Shown: positions 9,504 to 19,613, counted from the stretch's first letter. The stretch: 64,000 nucleotides of DNA from Polymorphobacter fuscus (GCF_011927825.1 NZ_JAATJI010000001.1:1798001-1862000), one strand, 5' to 3'. The notes: generated by a model from the letters alone, not told the origin. Translations and numbers: made by a program.

Positions 9504-11087
9504 CTATTTCTTCACCCCCGCGGCCTTTTCATAATCGATGCCGAGCTGGTCCAGATAGGTGTCGTGCTTGGCCGGGTCGTAATAGAATTTTTCCATCTGC
9601 GGCCGCATCCGCGTCATGGCGTCGGCGTTGAGCCAGATCGCCGGACTGTCGCCCTTGGCCAGCACCGGGTCATATTTGTCGGTCTTCAGCTGGACATCCT
9701 TGAAATAGGTCTTGGCATCGGCGACGAGCTTGGGCGTCATCATCAGGTCGAGCACCGTCATCGCCACCGCCTTGGCGCCCACCACCACGCCCTTGTGCGC
9801 AATGGGGGTGGCCATGGCGATCGCCGACTGGACATTATGGCCGATGGCATTGGGGATGTTCGACGGATAGCGGATGGTGATCGTCGGCACCGTCCACATG
9901 ATGTCGCCGATATCGTCCGACCCGCCGCCGGTCGGCGCGCCGCGCAGCTCGGGCGTGGACAGCGGCTTGACCGTGGTCGCCAGCGGCTCGACCTTTATGC
10001 CGTTGGCGGTCTGCATCGCCTTGGCAAAGCCCTGGTCGGCGGCGGTCCATTTCGGCATGCCGACGCGCAGCATGTTGGCCTGCGCCGCCTCCGCCATCGG
10101 CTTGTTGCCGAAATTGGGCGCGGCATAGCCCAGCACCTTGCGGCTGACAGTCGTGCCGGTCGCCATCGCCGCGCCTTCGGAGATGGTGTTGCCGATCTCG
10201 TAAAGCTCGCGGATCGCCTTGAAGCTGCTTTCGCGGAAATAATACCAGACCGAGGCGGTGCCGGGGACGATGTTGGGCTGGTTGCCGCCGTTGGTGATGA
10301 CATAATGCGACCGCTGGGTGATCGGCAGATGTTCGCGGCGGAAATTCCAGGCGGCATCCATGATCTCGACACCGTCGAGCGCGCTGCGGCCGTCCCAGGG
10401 CTGGCCGGCGGCATGGGCGGTCTTGCCCTTGAACGTATATTCGACGCTGACCAGGCCGTTGTTGCCGGCCGGGCCCCATGAGGTGCTGAGGTCCTTGCCG
10501 ACATGGACGAAGATCGACGCATCGACGTCCTTGAACATCCCGGCGCGGACATAATAGGCCTTGGTCGCGACCAGTTCCTCGGCGACGCCGGGCCACAGCA
10601 TCAGCCGGCCCTTGATGCCGTTCTTCTGCATCGTGTCCTTCAGCGCCAGCGCCGCCACGACAACCAGCGGCATGCCGCTGTTATGGCCCTCGCCATGCCC
10701 CGGCGCGCCTTCCACCATCGGCGTGATCTTGGCGACGCCCGGATATTGCGACAGGCCGAGCAACCCGTCGACGTCGCTGCCCAGCGCGATCAGCGGCCCG
10801 CCTTCGCCCCAGGTGGCGGTGAAGGCGGTGGGAATGCCGGCGACGCCGCGCGTCACCTTGAAACCGTTCTTTTCCAGGATGTCGGTCAGATATTCCGACG
10901 TCTTGACCTCCTGGAAGCCGGGCTCGGCATAGCTGAAGACCTGGTCGACCATGACCTGCGCCAGCTTGGCGCGGGCATCGACGCCGGCGGCGACTTCGGC
11001 CTTCAGCGCCGGGCTCGCGGCGGCCAGGGCAGGCGCGGCAGCGATCAGTGCGGTCGTGGCCAGCAGGATATTGGCAGCAAGCTTCAT
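9504..11087 (-). CDS. exported M20-family amidohydrolase (AbgB-like)
   Basis: A 527-residue protein with a Sec signal peptide (residues 1-22, ending ALA) and an M20D peptidase domain. Metal ligands are visible in the HGEGH motif (131-135) and an EE pair in GVAEELV (about 165). A dimerisation insert follows, with [19 protein letters not shown]. The closest family pattern is AbgB-type amidohydrolases, which cleave aminoacyl conjugates such as p-aminobenzoyl-glutamate; the periplasmic location suggests peptide or aminoacyl scavenging. GGGGGAAA lies just upstream of the ATG. Confidence 0.88.
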   Translation of the reverse strand: MKLAANILLATTALIAAAPALAAASPALKAEVAAGVDARAKLAQVMVDQVFSYAEPGFQEVKTSEYLTDILEKNGFKVTRGVAGIPTAFTATWGEGGPLIALGSDVDGLLGLSQYPGVAKITPMVEGAPGHGEGHNSGMPLVVVAALALKDTMQKNGIKGRLMLWPGVAEELVATKAYYVRAGMFKDVDASIFVHVGKDLSTSWGPAGNNGLVSVEYTFKGKTAHAAGQPWDGRSALDGVEIMDAAWNFRREHLPITQRSHYVITNGGNQPNIVPGTASVWYYFRESSFKAIRELYEIGNTISEGAAMATGTTVSRKVLGYAAPNFGNKPMAEAAQANMLRVGMPKWTAADQGFAKAMQTANGIKVEPLATTVKPLSTPELRGAPTGGGSDDIGDIMWTVPTITIRYPSNIPNAIGHNVQSAIAMATPIAHKGVVVGAKAVAMTVLDLMMTPKLVADAKTYFKDVQLKTDKYDPVLAKGDSPAIWLNADAMTRMRPQMEKFYYDPAKHDTYLDQLGIDYEKAAGVKK

Positions 11088-11284
11088 TCGAGATTTCCCC
11101 CTTCGCGCGGCGTCACCCCGCCGCGCCCCGATGCCATGCTACACATTGAATTCGCGGCGCGAAGTCACTGCCGCACCGACGCCGGCGCGACGGCGCTTAT
11201 AACCGCGATTGTTGCCGATCGGTCACAGCCGGGCGCTGCGGGCTGCACGATGGACACGCCCCGCACCGCCGCTATGGTGCCGCG

Positions 11285-12640
11285 ATGACAGACGCCGTTT
11301 CCCCTGACTGGCGCGCCCCGTTGCGGCGCGGCCTTGCCGGCTTGCGCCATCTCTTGCCGCCCGCTGTCCGGCCCTATTTCGAACCGGGGCCGCTCGGCGC
11401 GCTGGCGCTGGGCATTTCCTCGGGCTTTCCGTTCGCGATGATCGCGTCGACACTGTCGACGCGGCTGGCCGAAGCCGGCATCGACAAGAAGGCGGTCACC
11501 GCCTTTGCCCTGGCGTTCCTCCTCTACAATTTCAAATTCCTGTGGGCACCGGTGATTGATCGGGTGCGGTTGCCGCTGCTCGCCGATCGCATCGGCCAGC
11601 GCCGCGCCTGGCTGCTCGTCATCGGCCTTTGCGTCATGGCGTCGGTCGCGTGGCTGGGGCTGGCCGACCCGCAGGCGGGGCTGGGCATGGTCGTGGCCGC
11701 AACGCTGACAGTGGCGTTCTTCGGCGCCACCTACGACATCGTCATCGACGCCTTCCGCATCGAAAACCTCAGCCAGGAACAATTGGGCGTGGGGTCGGGC
11801 ATGTCGCAATATGGCTGGCGCATCGGTTCCAGCGCTGCCGGCGCCATCGTGCTGCTGCTTGCCGAAAGCCGGGGCTGGAGCTTTGCCTATGTCGCCGCCA
11901 CGCTGTTCGCGCTGCCGGCGATCATCGCCGGGCTGCTGCTCGGCGAACCGCGCCGCCCGCCAGCGCCCGGCGCCCTGCTGACCGGATGGGCGGCGGTGCA
12001 GGACGCCGTCATCGCGCCGCTGGCCGATTTCCTGCGCCGCGATGGCGCCGTGCTGGCGCTGCTGTTCATCCTGTTCCACAAGATCGGCGACACCATGGCC
12101 AATCTGACCTTCCGGCTGCTGTTCAACGACCTGGGCTTCACCAAGCCCGAAATCGCGTTTTACGACGTACAGCTGGGGCTGGTCGCCTATCTGGTCGGGG
12201 TCTTTGTCGGCGGCATCGTCTTCACCCGGCTCGGCATGAAGGCGGCGGTGCTGCTCAGCCTGGTGCTGATGGCGGTTTCCAACCTCAGCTTTGCCGCGCT
12301 TGCGGCGGCGGGCCATTCCAATTTCGGCATGGCAGCGGCAATCGGCTTTGAAAACTTCACCAGCGGCATCGGCGGCGTCGCCGTCGTCGCCTATCTGTCG
12401 GCACTGTGCGACCTGCGCTTCACCGCGACCCAGTTCGCGCTGCTGTCGGCGGCATCGTCGATCGCCGGGCGCTTCGTCACCGGCACGACGTCGGGCGCGC
12501 TCGTCGAAACCATGGGCTTTGTGAATTTCTACCTGCTGACGACGCTGCTGGCGCTGCCCGGCATCCTCATCTTCGTCTACATGATGCGCAGCGGGCTTGT
12601 GGACGACGCGATTCCCGACCGGCCGGCGTCATCTGCCTGA
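11285..12640 (+). CDS. AmpG-family MFS transporter (paralogue 1)
   Basis: A 451-residue major-facilitator protein with about 12 membrane segments. It opens with SGFPFAMIASTLSTRLAEAGI and FKFLWAPVIDRVRLP, the pattern typical of AmpG-type permeases that import anhydromuropeptides. A second family member lies at 57026-58555 within the peptidoglycan-recycling locus, so this copy may have the same or a diverged substrate. It stands divergent to the M20 gene and 83 nt before olsB. Confidence 0.85.
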   Translation: MTDAVSPDWRAPLRRGLAGLRHLLPPAVRPYFEPGPLGALALGISSGFPFAMIASTLSTRLAEAGIDKKAVTAFALAFLLYNFKFLWAPVIDRVRLPLLADRIGQRRAWLLVIGLCVMASVAWLGLADPQAGLGMVVAATLTVAFFGATYDIVIDAFRIENLSQEQLGVGSGMSQYGWRIGSSAAGAIVLLLAESRGWSFAYVAATLFALPAIIAGLLLGEPRRPPAPGALLTGWAAVQDAVIAPLADFLRRDGAVLALLFILFHKIGDTMANLTFRLLFNDLGFTKPEIAFYDVQLGLVAYLVGVFVGGIVFTRLGMKAAVLLSLVLMAVSNLSFAALAAAGHSNFGMAAAIGFENFTSGIGGVAVVAYLSALCDLRFTATQFALLSAASSIAGRFVTGTTSGALVETMGFVNFYLLTTLLALPGILIFVYMMRSGLVDDAIPDRPASSA

Positions 12641-12723
12641 CATATGGCGTCACCGGCGCTGTCACAATCGCGCGCTATGGGGCGTGCGTTGGTGCCGCGC
12701 GTGCCAGTGGGGGAGTGAAGATC

Positions 12724-13581
12724 ATGGGTCTTGCCATCGGCCGTGCCACCGCCATTGCCCCCGATCTGCTGGCGGCGGCCCCCTTCATCCACCGCGTCGG
12801 CCAGCTCGATGTGCGACTGGCCGTGTCACCGGCGGAAATCGCTGCCGCGCAGGCGCTGCGCTACCAGATCTTCTACGAGGAGATGGGCGCCGAACCGACC
12901 GCGGCAATGGCCAGGGCGCGCCGCGACATCGATGATTATGACGCGATCTGCGATCACCTGCTCGTCGTCGATCATGGGCTCGCCAATGTGTCCGGGGCAC
13001 GCCCGCACGTCGTCGGCACCTATCGCCTGCTGCGCCAGGATGTGGCGGCGGCGCATCGCGGCTTTTATTCGGCAGGCGAATATGACCTGTCGCGGCTGAT
13101 CGCCCATTCGGCCAGCGGCGGCCAGCTGCTCGAGCTCGGGCGCAGCTGCGTGGCACCGGCGTGGCGCAACAACGCCACCATCTCGCTGTTGTGGCGCGGC
13201 ATCGCCGCCTATCTCCAGACCCACAATATCGGCCACATGTTCGGCTGCGCGTCGCTTCACGGCGCCGATCCGGTGCTCCACACCGCCGAACTGTCGTATC
13301 TCTACCACCACCATCTGGCGCCGGCGGAGCTGCGCGCCACGGCGCTGCCGGCACATCATGTGCCGATGGACCGGCTGCCCGCTGCCTCCATCGACAGCCG
13401 CGCCGCCGCCCGCGCCTTGCCGCCCCTGATCAAGGGCTATCTGCGCGTCGGCGCCATGGTCGGCGACGGCGGCTTCATCGACCACCAGTTCAACACCGTC
13501 GACGTTTTCGTCATCATGCCGGTCGATCGCATCACCAGCCGCTATGCAACACGATTTGTCGGCGCCAACGACAGCGTCTAA
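12724..13581 (+). CDS. olsB: L-ornithine N-alpha-acyltransferase OlsB (GNAT family)
   Basis: A 285-residue acyltransferase that makes lyso-ornithine lipid from ornithine and a 3-hydroxyacyl-ACP. Family features are LAVSPAEIAAAQALRYQIFYEEMGA near residues 36-60, GTYRLLRQ, ELGRSCVAPAWRN and the C-terminal PPLIKGYLRVGAMVGDGGFIDHQFNTVDV. The ATG at 12724 is preferred over longer starts because GGGGGAG lies about 8 nt upstream and the upstream extension would fall inside the transporter gene. The acyl partner OlsA is not certain in this window; the plsC gene at 592 is one candidate. Confidence 0.9.
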   Translation: MGLAIGRATAIAPDLLAAAPFIHRVGQLDVRLAVSPAEIAAAQALRYQIFYEEMGAEPTAAMARARRDIDDYDAICDHLLVVDHGLANVSGARPHVVGTYRLLRQDVAAAHRGFYSAGEYDLSRLIAHSASGGQLLELGRSCVAPAWRNNATISLLWRGIAAYLQTHNIGHMFGCASLHGADPVLHTAELSYLYHHHLAPAELRATALPAHHVPMDRLPAASIDSRAAARALPPLIKGYLRVGAMVGDGGFIDHQFNTVDVFVIMPVDRITSRYATRFVGANDSV

Positions 13582-13603
13582 GCTCGCCGCAGGGGAGACG
13601 GGC

Positions 13604-14251
13604 ATGACCAGGGCGGTGCGGATCGATTTTGTCTCGGACGTCGTCTGCCCCTGGTGCGTCGTCGGGCTGAAGTCGCTGCAAACCGCCATCGCCAACGCCG
13701 CCGACGTGCTGACCGCCGAGGTTCATTTCCAGCCGTTCGAGCTCAACCCCGACATGCCCCTCGCCGGCGAGAATGTCCGCGCGCATCTGGCGCGCAAATA
13801 CGGCGCCGACCCCGTGCGGGTGAAGGGGTCCCGCAACCACATCCGCGACAGCGCCGCCGAATTCGGCTTCACCATCAACGGCGGCCCTGACAGCCGGATC
13901 TGGAACAGCTTCGACGCCCACCGGCTGCTGCACTGGGCGGGGCTGGAGGGGCGGCAGGCCGAATTGAAGATAGCGCTGTTCACCACCCATTTCACCGACC
14001 AGCAGAGCCTCGCCGACCCCGATGTGCTGGTGGCAGCGGCCGTCGCCGCAGGGCTGGACGGCGATTCCGCGCGCGCCGTGCTGACGTCGGGCGCCTATAT
14101 CGCCGAGGTCCGGGCGGACGAACGCCACTGGCGCGAACAGGGCATCGCCGCCGTCCCGGCCGTCGTCATCGACGGCAAATATCTCATTACCGGCGGACAG
14201 CCGGTGGCCGTCTTCGAAAAGGCGCTGCGGCGGATCGCGGCGGAAGGCTGA
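13604..14251 (+). CDS. DsbA-family oxidoreductase (FrnE-like)
   Basis: A 215-residue thioredoxin-fold protein with a CPWC active site at residues 15-18 (SDVVCPWCVVGL) and a cis-proline region AVPAVVIDGKYLITGGQP near the C-terminus. Without a signal peptide it is probably cytoplasmic, like FrnE proteins involved in oxidative stress or polyketide chemistry. GGGGAG about 8 nt before the ATG at 13604 fixes the start; the longer frame begins inside olsB. It follows olsB by 22 nt and probably shares its transcript. Confidence 0.88.
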   Translation: MTRAVRIDFVSDVVCPWCVVGLKSLQTAIANAADVLTAEVHFQPFELNPDMPLAGENVRAHLARKYGADPVRVKGSRNHIRDSAAEFGFTINGGPDSRIWNSFDAHRLLHWAGLEGRQAELKIALFTTHFTDQQSLADPDVLVAAAVAAGLDGDSARAVLTSGAYIAEVRADERHWREQGIAAVPAVVIDGKYLITGGQPVAVFEKALRRIAAEG

Positions 14252-14267
14252 ACGTGCTGCCGCCACA

Positions 14268-14594
14268 TCAGCGCGGCGCGCCCTCCAGCTGGGCGATCAG
14301 CGCGTCGGCGGCTTCGAAGATCGGCCGCTGCGGGTTGGCGGCGCAGAACTGCGACACGAAGCCGGTGGCACTGGCGACATCGGCTTCGACCATCAGCCGC
14401 GCCCCCGGCCCGCGGCCGCGGTTGACGCCGCTGAGATAACCCATCAGCCAGTCGGTATCGACCAGGTGCGGCCAGCGCTTGCGCAAATTGGCCGTCCAGG
14501 CCGAACATTCCGCGCCGCCGCCGCCATAGACGCTCTGCGCCGCCACCGGCATCGCCAGGCTGAGAATGATCGCGGCACCAAGGGCTTTCAGCAT
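14268..14594 (-). CDS. small exported protein, Rap1a/Tai-like pattern
   Basis: A 108-residue protein with a signal peptide (MLKALGAAIILSLAMPVAAQ). The mature part has two cysteines (AECSAW and SQFCAAN) probably in a disulfide, a W..GYLSG segment and a C-terminal helix ADALIAQL. This arrangement resembles the small periplasmic Rap1a/Tai4 immunity-like fold, but the similarity is weak and the function is unknown. It ends convergently 16 nt from the DsbA-family gene. Confidence 0.65.
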   Translation of the reverse strand: MLKALGAAIILSLAMPVAAQSVYGGGGAECSAWTANLRKRWPHLVDTDWLMGYLSGVNRGRGPGARLMVEADVASATGFVSQFCAANPQRPIFEAADALIAQLEGAPR

Positions 14595-14781
14595 CGGGCG
14601 GGTCTCCTGAAGTCTCCGCCAGTCTAGCGCCGCGGCGACGTCTTGTCATGCGCAAGGCAGCGCCGTGCGCCGCGGCCCAAGCCGGACTTCGGCACCCGAT
14701 AGAAACATTGATTCGGTGGCCATCGCCGGCTCGGCCATGCTGACGACAACGTGAACGTTCGGCGGGGATGGGAGATGGGAA

Positions 14782-14964
14782 ATGGAACCGATGCCACCGC
14801 CCCGCTTGTTGCCCCGGCGACCTGCTGATGCGCTGATGCGCGCCCGGGTCGACTACTGGTTCTGGCGCGTCCTCACCGGCCTCGTCTTCGGCGCCGCGCT
14901 TGGCCTTTGCATCGTCAATCCGGGCCATGCCGCGCCCGTCCCGATCGCCGCCCTTCCCGGCTGA
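14782..14964 (+). CDS. possible 60-residue single-span membrane protein
   Basis: A short frame with a basic, Pro/Arg-rich N-terminus followed by one hydrophobic span (WRVLTGLVFGAALGLCIVN). A GGGAG stretch lies about 10 nt upstream of the ATG. It occupies the gap between two minus-strand genes, and its 3' end almost touches the isomerase gene. The topology is convincing but its coding status is not proved. Confidence 0.4.
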   Translation: MEPMPPPRLLPRRPADALMRARVDYWFWRVLTGLVFGAALGLCIVNPGHAAPVPIAALPG

Positions 14965-14967
14965 CGG

Positions 14968-15609
14968 TCAGCGCGACTCCGCCCGCGCCCCAGCCTTTGC
15001 CCCCTCTCGTGCCATTGCGGCGCGCACCAGCACGATCCGGTCCTGCCCGAAATACATGTCGCTGCCGCCGACGAAGAAGGTCGGCGTGCCGAAGCCGCCG
15101 CGGGCGATGACTTCGTCGGTATTGGCGCGCAGCCGCGCCTTGAGCTCGGGCGAATCGGCAGCCTCCAGCGTCGCCGCTGCGTCGAGGCCGGCGGCAGCGC
15201 ACGCCTCGGCCAGCACCGCCGGGTCGGCAATGTCGCGGTCCTCCCCCCAGTAAAGCTGGAACACCCGCCGCGCAAAGGCCTCGCAGGCGCCGGCGTCGGC
15301 GGCAACCAGGCAGGCGCGCATGGCGCGGGCGCTGTTGATCGGGAAGATGCTCGGCGGCCATGTGATGGCCAGGCCCGACCGGGTGATCCAGTCGTTGAGG
15401 TCCTTCCAGAAATAGGCGGTCTTGGGGTTGGCCGCCGCCGCGCGCATTTCATACACCGACGTGTTGACGGTGTTGAACACGCCGCCCACCAGGAATGGCC
15501 GGAAACAGACGCCGAACCCGTCCGCGCGCGCCGCAGCGACCAGGGTTTCGAACCCCAGATAGGTCCAGGGGCTGCTGCAATCGAAGAAAAACTCCACCTT
15601 CCGGTCCAT
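14968..15609 (-). CDS. 2-hydroxychromene-2-carboxylate isomerase / DsbA-like protein
   Basis: A 213-residue member of the HCCA isomerase branch of the thioredoxin superfamily (kappa-GST-like). The N-terminus VEFFFDCSSPWTYLG carries the serine-containing active site in place of CxxC, and the C-terminal GGFGTPTFFVGGSDMYFGQDR is the family cis-proline and substrate region. Such enzymes act in naphthalene degradation or glutathione-dependent isomerisation; no catabolic genes are adjacent, so the substrate is unknown. GGGGAG (complement of 15617-15622) is 7 nt from the ATG at 15609 and 4 nt from the one at 15612. Confidence 0.85.
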   Translation of the reverse strand: MDRKVEFFFDCSSPWTYLGFETLVAAARADGFGVCFRPFLVGGVFNTVNTSVYEMRAAAANPKTAYFWKDLNDWITRSGLAITWPPSIFPINSARAMRACLVAADAGACEAFARRVFQLYWGEDRDIADPAVLAEACAAAGLDAAATLEAADSPELKARLRANTDEVIARGGFGTPTFFVGGSDMYFGQDRIVLVRAAMAREGAKAGARAESR

Positions 15610-15683
15610 CATCGCTCTCCCCAAATCGTCGCGGCGCGGCCATGGATTGTTGTCAGCCGTCGATCTGCCGCTACCATGGCCGG

Positions 15684-17177
15684 ATGAAGATTGGAAAATC
15701 CAGGGCGCTGTTGGCTCCGCTCGCTGCCCTGCTGCTGGCCGCGGCGCCGGTGGAACCGCCGAGCATCCAGAAGCAGCTCGCCGCGGCGGCCGCGCTTGTC
15801 GATGCCAACAAGTCCGACGAGGCGCTGGTCATCCTCGACGCGATGCGCGCCGCCTCCGAATTGCCGGTCGAGCGCGGCCAGATCGAAGGGCTGCGCAGCT
15901 TTGCCCTGGCGCGGCAGAACAAGGTTCGGGAAGCGCGGCAGGCGATCGAGGCGAGTGTCGCCAACACGCCGGCACCGACCATGCTGCTGCTGCGCCAGCT
16001 GTTCCTGCTGCGCGCCTTCGATGGCGACCCCAAGGGCGCCGGCGACACGCTGCTGCTGATCGCCGCCACCGATTCCAAGGGGCTCAGCCTGTTGCCGACC
16101 GAGGTGGTGACCGAAGTGCTGCGCGCCGCGCAGGACGCGAGCAAGGCCGGCGGCGACCGCGGGTTCGAGCTCGATTACGCGCTGGTCGCTGCCAACTGGT
16201 CGCCGCCCGACACGACGATTGCCGATCTCGACTGGCTGCGGCTGCGGCTGGCGACGGCGCTGGCGGCGCGCGATCGGCTCGAAGACGCCCGGCCGATCGT
16301 GGCGTCGATCCTCAGCCCGGTGGTGCTCGTCCGGCTGGGCATCGACCGGCGGTTCCAGAAACTCTGGCCCGAGATCGAGGCCCGGCTCGGCCCCGGCGCC
16401 GACACCGCCGACGCCGCCTATGTCGCTGCCGCCAAGGCGCGCTTCGATGCCGCCCCCAATTCGCTGATTGCGCGGCTGGGCTATGCCGAAGCGCTCAACA
16501 TCGCCTCGCGCGAGCCCGAAGCGATGGCAGTCGCCGATGTGGCGACGACGCCCGAGGCGCTGGCGGCGCTGACCGACCGCGAAATCTGGCTGGTCAATCT
16601 TCACGCCGAACTGCTCGGCGATGCGGGTCAGGTCGACAAGGCACTGGCCCGACTCGCGGCGCTCAACGCCACGCCGATCGCGGGCCGGCCGGGCCTGACC
16701 GGCACGATCATCAGCGAAACGCTGCTGGCACAAAGCCTGGGCCGACCGAAGCTGGCGCTGGAACTCGCCGACGCCGCAACGTCGAAAATCCCGGCGGCGA
16801 GCGACTTCGGCCGGCTCTATCTCGCCCAGGCGCGGACCTGCGCCCTCGCCGACCTCGACCGCAAGGCCGACGCGGTGACAGCGGCGGCCGACATCCTGGC
16901 CAAGCCCGACGGCAATGGCGAAGCCACGCTCGCCGCGCTCATCTGCCTTGGCCGCATGGATGACGCCGCCGCCGCGATCATCAAGCGGCTCGAAGACCCC
17001 GCCGACCGCACCGCGATGCTGTTCAACCTGCAACCCTTCCTCATCACCGACCGCCCGAACCCGCGCGACACCCGCTACCGCGCCGGCATGCGCGCCCTGA
17101 AGGCCCGGGGCGATGTGAAGGCCGCCTATCAGAAGGTCGGCCGCGACCTGCCGGCAGCGGTGGCGCCGCCACGTTGA
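15684..17177 (+). CDS. exported helical-repeat (TPR-like) protein
   Basis: A 497-residue protein with a signal peptide (residues 1-21) and an otherwise all-helical, alanine/leucine-rich sequence with TPR-like periodicity, for example ALVDANKSDEALVILDAMRA and ALARLAALNATP. No catalytic motif is visible. It starts divergently from the isomerase gene, and its stop overlaps the next ATG (TGATG), so it may be co-expressed with the periplasmic serine hydrolase downstream. Function unknown. Confidence 0.75.
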   Translation: MKIGKSRALLAPLAALLLAAAPVEPPSIQKQLAAAAALVDANKSDEALVILDAMRAASELPVERGQIEGLRSFALARQNKVREARQAIEASVANTPAPTMLLLRQLFLLRAFDGDPKGAGDTLLLIAATDSKGLSLLPTEVVTEVLRAAQDASKAGGDRGFELDYALVAANWSPPDTTIADLDWLRLRLATALAARDRLEDARPIVASILSPVVLVRLGIDRRFQKLWPEIEARLGPGADTADAAYVAAAKARFDAAPNSLIARLGYAEALNIASREPEAMAVADVATTPEALAALTDREIWLVNLHAELLGDAGQVDKALARLAALNATPIAGRPGLTGTIISETLLAQSLGRPKLALELADAATSKIPAASDFGRLYLAQARTCALADLDRKADAVTAAADILAKPDGNGEATLAALICLGRMDDAAAAIIKRLEDPADRTAMLFNLQPFLITDRPNPRDTRYRAGMRALKARGDVKAAYQKVGRDLPAAVAPPR

Positions 17178-18214
17178 TGCGAATGGCAGCACCGCTGGCC
17201 GCCATCGCCGCACTGGCGATGATCGGCACCACGACGTCGGCGCAGGCGGCCGCGTTCGCACCGGCATTGGCGACATGGGATCGCGATGCCCATGCCGATC
17301 TGCGCGGCGTCGTGGTGTTGCACCGCGGACGCCGCGTTGCCGAGCGCTATTACAATGGCGCCGACCCCGATGCGCTGCACGACATCCGATCCGCCGGCAA
17401 AAGCGTGACGGCGCTGATGGTCGGCATTGCAGTCGATCGCCATGCCATTGCTTCGGTCGACGATGCGGTGGAAACCTATTGGCCGCAATCCGCGGGTCAT
17501 CCCGTCGGGGCCGTGCCGCTGCGCAACGTGCTGACAATGCAATCGGGTCTCGCAGCATTCGACGAGGATCCCGCCTCGCCCGGCAACGAGGACCGGATGG
17601 ACGCAGCCCCCGACCCGCTGGCGTTCCTCCTCGCGGTTCCGAAAGCCGACCCGCCCGGCAGCCGCTATCGCTACAATTCGGCGACGGCCTATACGGCCGG
17701 CGTGGTGGTCGCCAAGGCCAGCGGTGAGTCGATGCGCCACCTCGCCGGGCAGCGGCTGTTCACGCCGCTCGGCATCACCGCGTGGCGCTGGGATGCCGAC
17801 GCCGCCGGCATGACCAAGGGCCAGGGCAATCTGTGGCTGACCACGCGCGGGATGGCGGGCATCGGCGAAATGGTCCGCAACGGCGGGCGGGCCAACGGCC
17901 GGCAGATCGTCAGCGCCCGCTGGGTGGAGGCGATGCTGGCACCACGGGTCGACATCACCGCCGACGACCCGTTTGCGGATGCCTATGGCTATTTCTGGTA
18001 TCGCAAGACGCAGGATATCGCCGGCACCATGATCCCGGTCTCCTTCGCGTCCGGAAACGGCGGCAACAAGATCTATGTCGTGCCGCGTTGCGATCTGGTC
18101 GTCGCCATCACCTCCGCGGCCTATGGCCATGGCTATGGCCAGCGCCGGTCGGAGGCGATCCTGAAGGCGGTGCTGGCGTCGGCGGTTGCGTCCGGCGCCT
18201 GCCGGACGGGCTGA
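17177..18214 (+). CDS. exported beta-lactamase-family (class C-like) serine hydrolase
   Basis: A 345-residue protein with a signal peptide (about residues 1-25) and the serine beta-lactamase/esterase fold. The nucleophile motif is S72-A-G-K75 (SxxK), followed by a YNSATAYTAG element in the position of the YxN motif and FASGNGGNKIYVVP near the C-terminus in the region of the KTG-like strand. Members are esterases, amidases or peptidases more often than true beta-lactamases. The ATG at 17177 overlaps the preceding stop; a TTG at 17174 is a second option. Confidence 0.85.
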   Translation: MRMAAPLAAIAALAMIGTTTSAQAAAFAPALATWDRDAHADLRGVVVLHRGRRVAERYYNGADPDALHDIRSAGKSVTALMVGIAVDRHAIASVDDAVETYWPQSAGHPVGAVPLRNVLTMQSGLAAFDEDPASPGNEDRMDAAPDPLAFLLAVPKADPPGSRYRYNSATAYTAGVVVAKASGESMRHLAGQRLFTPLGITAWRWDADAAGMTKGQGNLWLTTRGMAGIGEMVRNGGRANGRQIVSARWVEAMLAPRVDITADDPFADAYGYFWYRKTQDIAGTMIPVSFASGNGGNKIYVVPRCDLVVAITSAAYGHGYGQRRSEAILKAVLASAVASGACRTG

Positions 18215-18222
18215 CCGCGACC

Positions 18223-19521
18223 TCAGTCGAAGACCCGGTCGAAAATCGTGTCGACATGCTTCAGATGATAGCCAAGGTCGAACAGCGGTTCGAGCTGGTC
18301 GCGGGGCAGCAGCGCCGTCACTTCGGGGTCCGCCACCAGCAGGTCGAACAACTGCAGCTGGCCGTCCGATTCCCATACCTTCATGGCGTTGCGCTGGACC
18401 AGCCGATAGCTGTCCTCGCGTGATGCCCCGGCCTGGGTCAGCGCCAGCAGGATCCGCTGCGAATGGATCAGCCCGCCCATCTTGTTGAGGTTCTTCAGCA
18501 TGCGATCGGGGTAGATCAGCAGCTTGTCGATGACACCGGTCAGCCGGTGCAGCGCGAAATCGAGCGTGATCGTCGCATCGGGGCCGATCATCCGTTCGAC
18601 CGACGAGTGCGAAATATCGCGCTCATGCCACAGCGCGACATTTTCCAGTGCCGGGGTCACATAACCGCGCACCAGCCGCGCGAGGCCGGTCAGGTTTTCG
18701 GTCAGCACCGGGTTGCGCTTGTGCGGCATGGCGCTGCTGCCCTTCTGCCCGGGCGCGAAATATTCTTCCGCCTCCAGGACCTCGGTGCGCTGCAGATGGC
18801 GGATCTCGGTCGCCAGCCGCTCCACGGAACCGGCGACGACGCCCAGGGTCGCAAAGAACATCGCATGGCGGTCGCGCGGGATGACCTGGGTGGAAACCGG
18901 CTCGATCGCCAGCCCCATCGCCTTGGCGACATGCGCTTCCACGGCGGGATCGATGTTGGCAAAGGTGCCGACCGCCCCCGAAATCGCCGCCGTGGCGATT
19001 TCCTCGCGCGCCATCACCAGCCGCGCCCGGCAGCGGCGGAACTCGGCATAGGCCTGTGCCAGCTTCAACCCGAAGGTCGTCGGTTCGGCATGGATGCCAT
19101 GGCTGCGCCCCATCGTCGGCGTGTGCTTGTGCTCCAGCGCGCGGCGCTTGATCGCGGCGAGCAGGGCATCGGTATCGGCGATCAGGATGTCGGCGGCGCG
19201 GGCCAGCTGCACGCTGAGGCAGGTGTCGAGCACATCGGAACTGGTCATGCCCTGGTGGACGAAGCGCGCCTCCGGCCCGACATGTTCGGCAAGGTTGGTC
19301 AGGAAGGCGATGACGTCGTGGCGCGTTTCGCGCTCGATCTCGTCGATGCGCGCGACCTCGAACTTGCCGCGCTCCCATACGGCTTTCGCTGCATCGGCAG
19401 GCACGACGCCCAATTCGACCAGCGCATCCATGGCGTGCGCCTCGATCTCGAACCAGATCTGGAAACGGGCTTCGGGTTCCCAGATGGCAACCATCTCGGG
19501 GCGGGAATAGCGGGGGATCAT
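18223..19521 (-). CDS. purB: adenylosuccinate lyase
   Basis: A 432-residue cytoplasmic enzyme of purine synthesis that cleaves SAICAR and adenylosuccinate. It has all three conserved regions of the fumarase/aspartase superfamily: FVHQGMTSSDVLDT, TMGRSHGIHAEPTTFG and the signature GSSAMPHKRNP. The length matches the short bacterial PurB type. It ends convergently 8 nt from the serine hydrolase gene and is divergent from priA. Confidence 0.97.
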   Translation of the reverse strand: MIPRYSRPEMVAIWEPEARFQIWFEIEAHAMDALVELGVVPADAAKAVWERGKFEVARIDEIERETRHDVIAFLTNLAEHVGPEARFVHQGMTSSDVLDTCLSVQLARAADILIADTDALLAAIKRRALEHKHTPTMGRSHGIHAEPTTFGLKLAQAYAEFRRCRARLVMAREEIATAAISGAVGTFANIDPAVEAHVAKAMGLAIEPVSTQVIPRDRHAMFFATLGVVAGSVERLATEIRHLQRTEVLEAEEYFAPGQKGSSAMPHKRNPVLTENLTGLARLVRGYVTPALENVALWHERDISHSSVERMIGPDATITLDFALHRLTGVIDKLLIYPDRMLKNLNKMGGLIHSQRILLALTQAGASREDSYRLVQRNAMKVWESDGQLQLFDLLVADPEVTALLPRDQLEPLFDLGYHLKHVDTIFDRVFD

Positions 19522-19613
19522 GGGGTCGGCTCCGTTGTTGCGGCGGCGTTAGCACGCGGGCGGGCGCTGGCAAAGCGGTGGCGAAAGCGGCGTCGGACCC
19601 CTAAGTCACCCCG

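Noticed and set aside
12826..13695. Minus-strand frame opposite olsB
   Set aside because: olsB has clear family motifs; the frame has none.
15609..17558. 649-codon minus-strand frame over the TPR-like gene
   Set aside because: Arg/Gln/Gly-rich shadow; the plus-strand gene has a signal peptide and ordered helical pattern.
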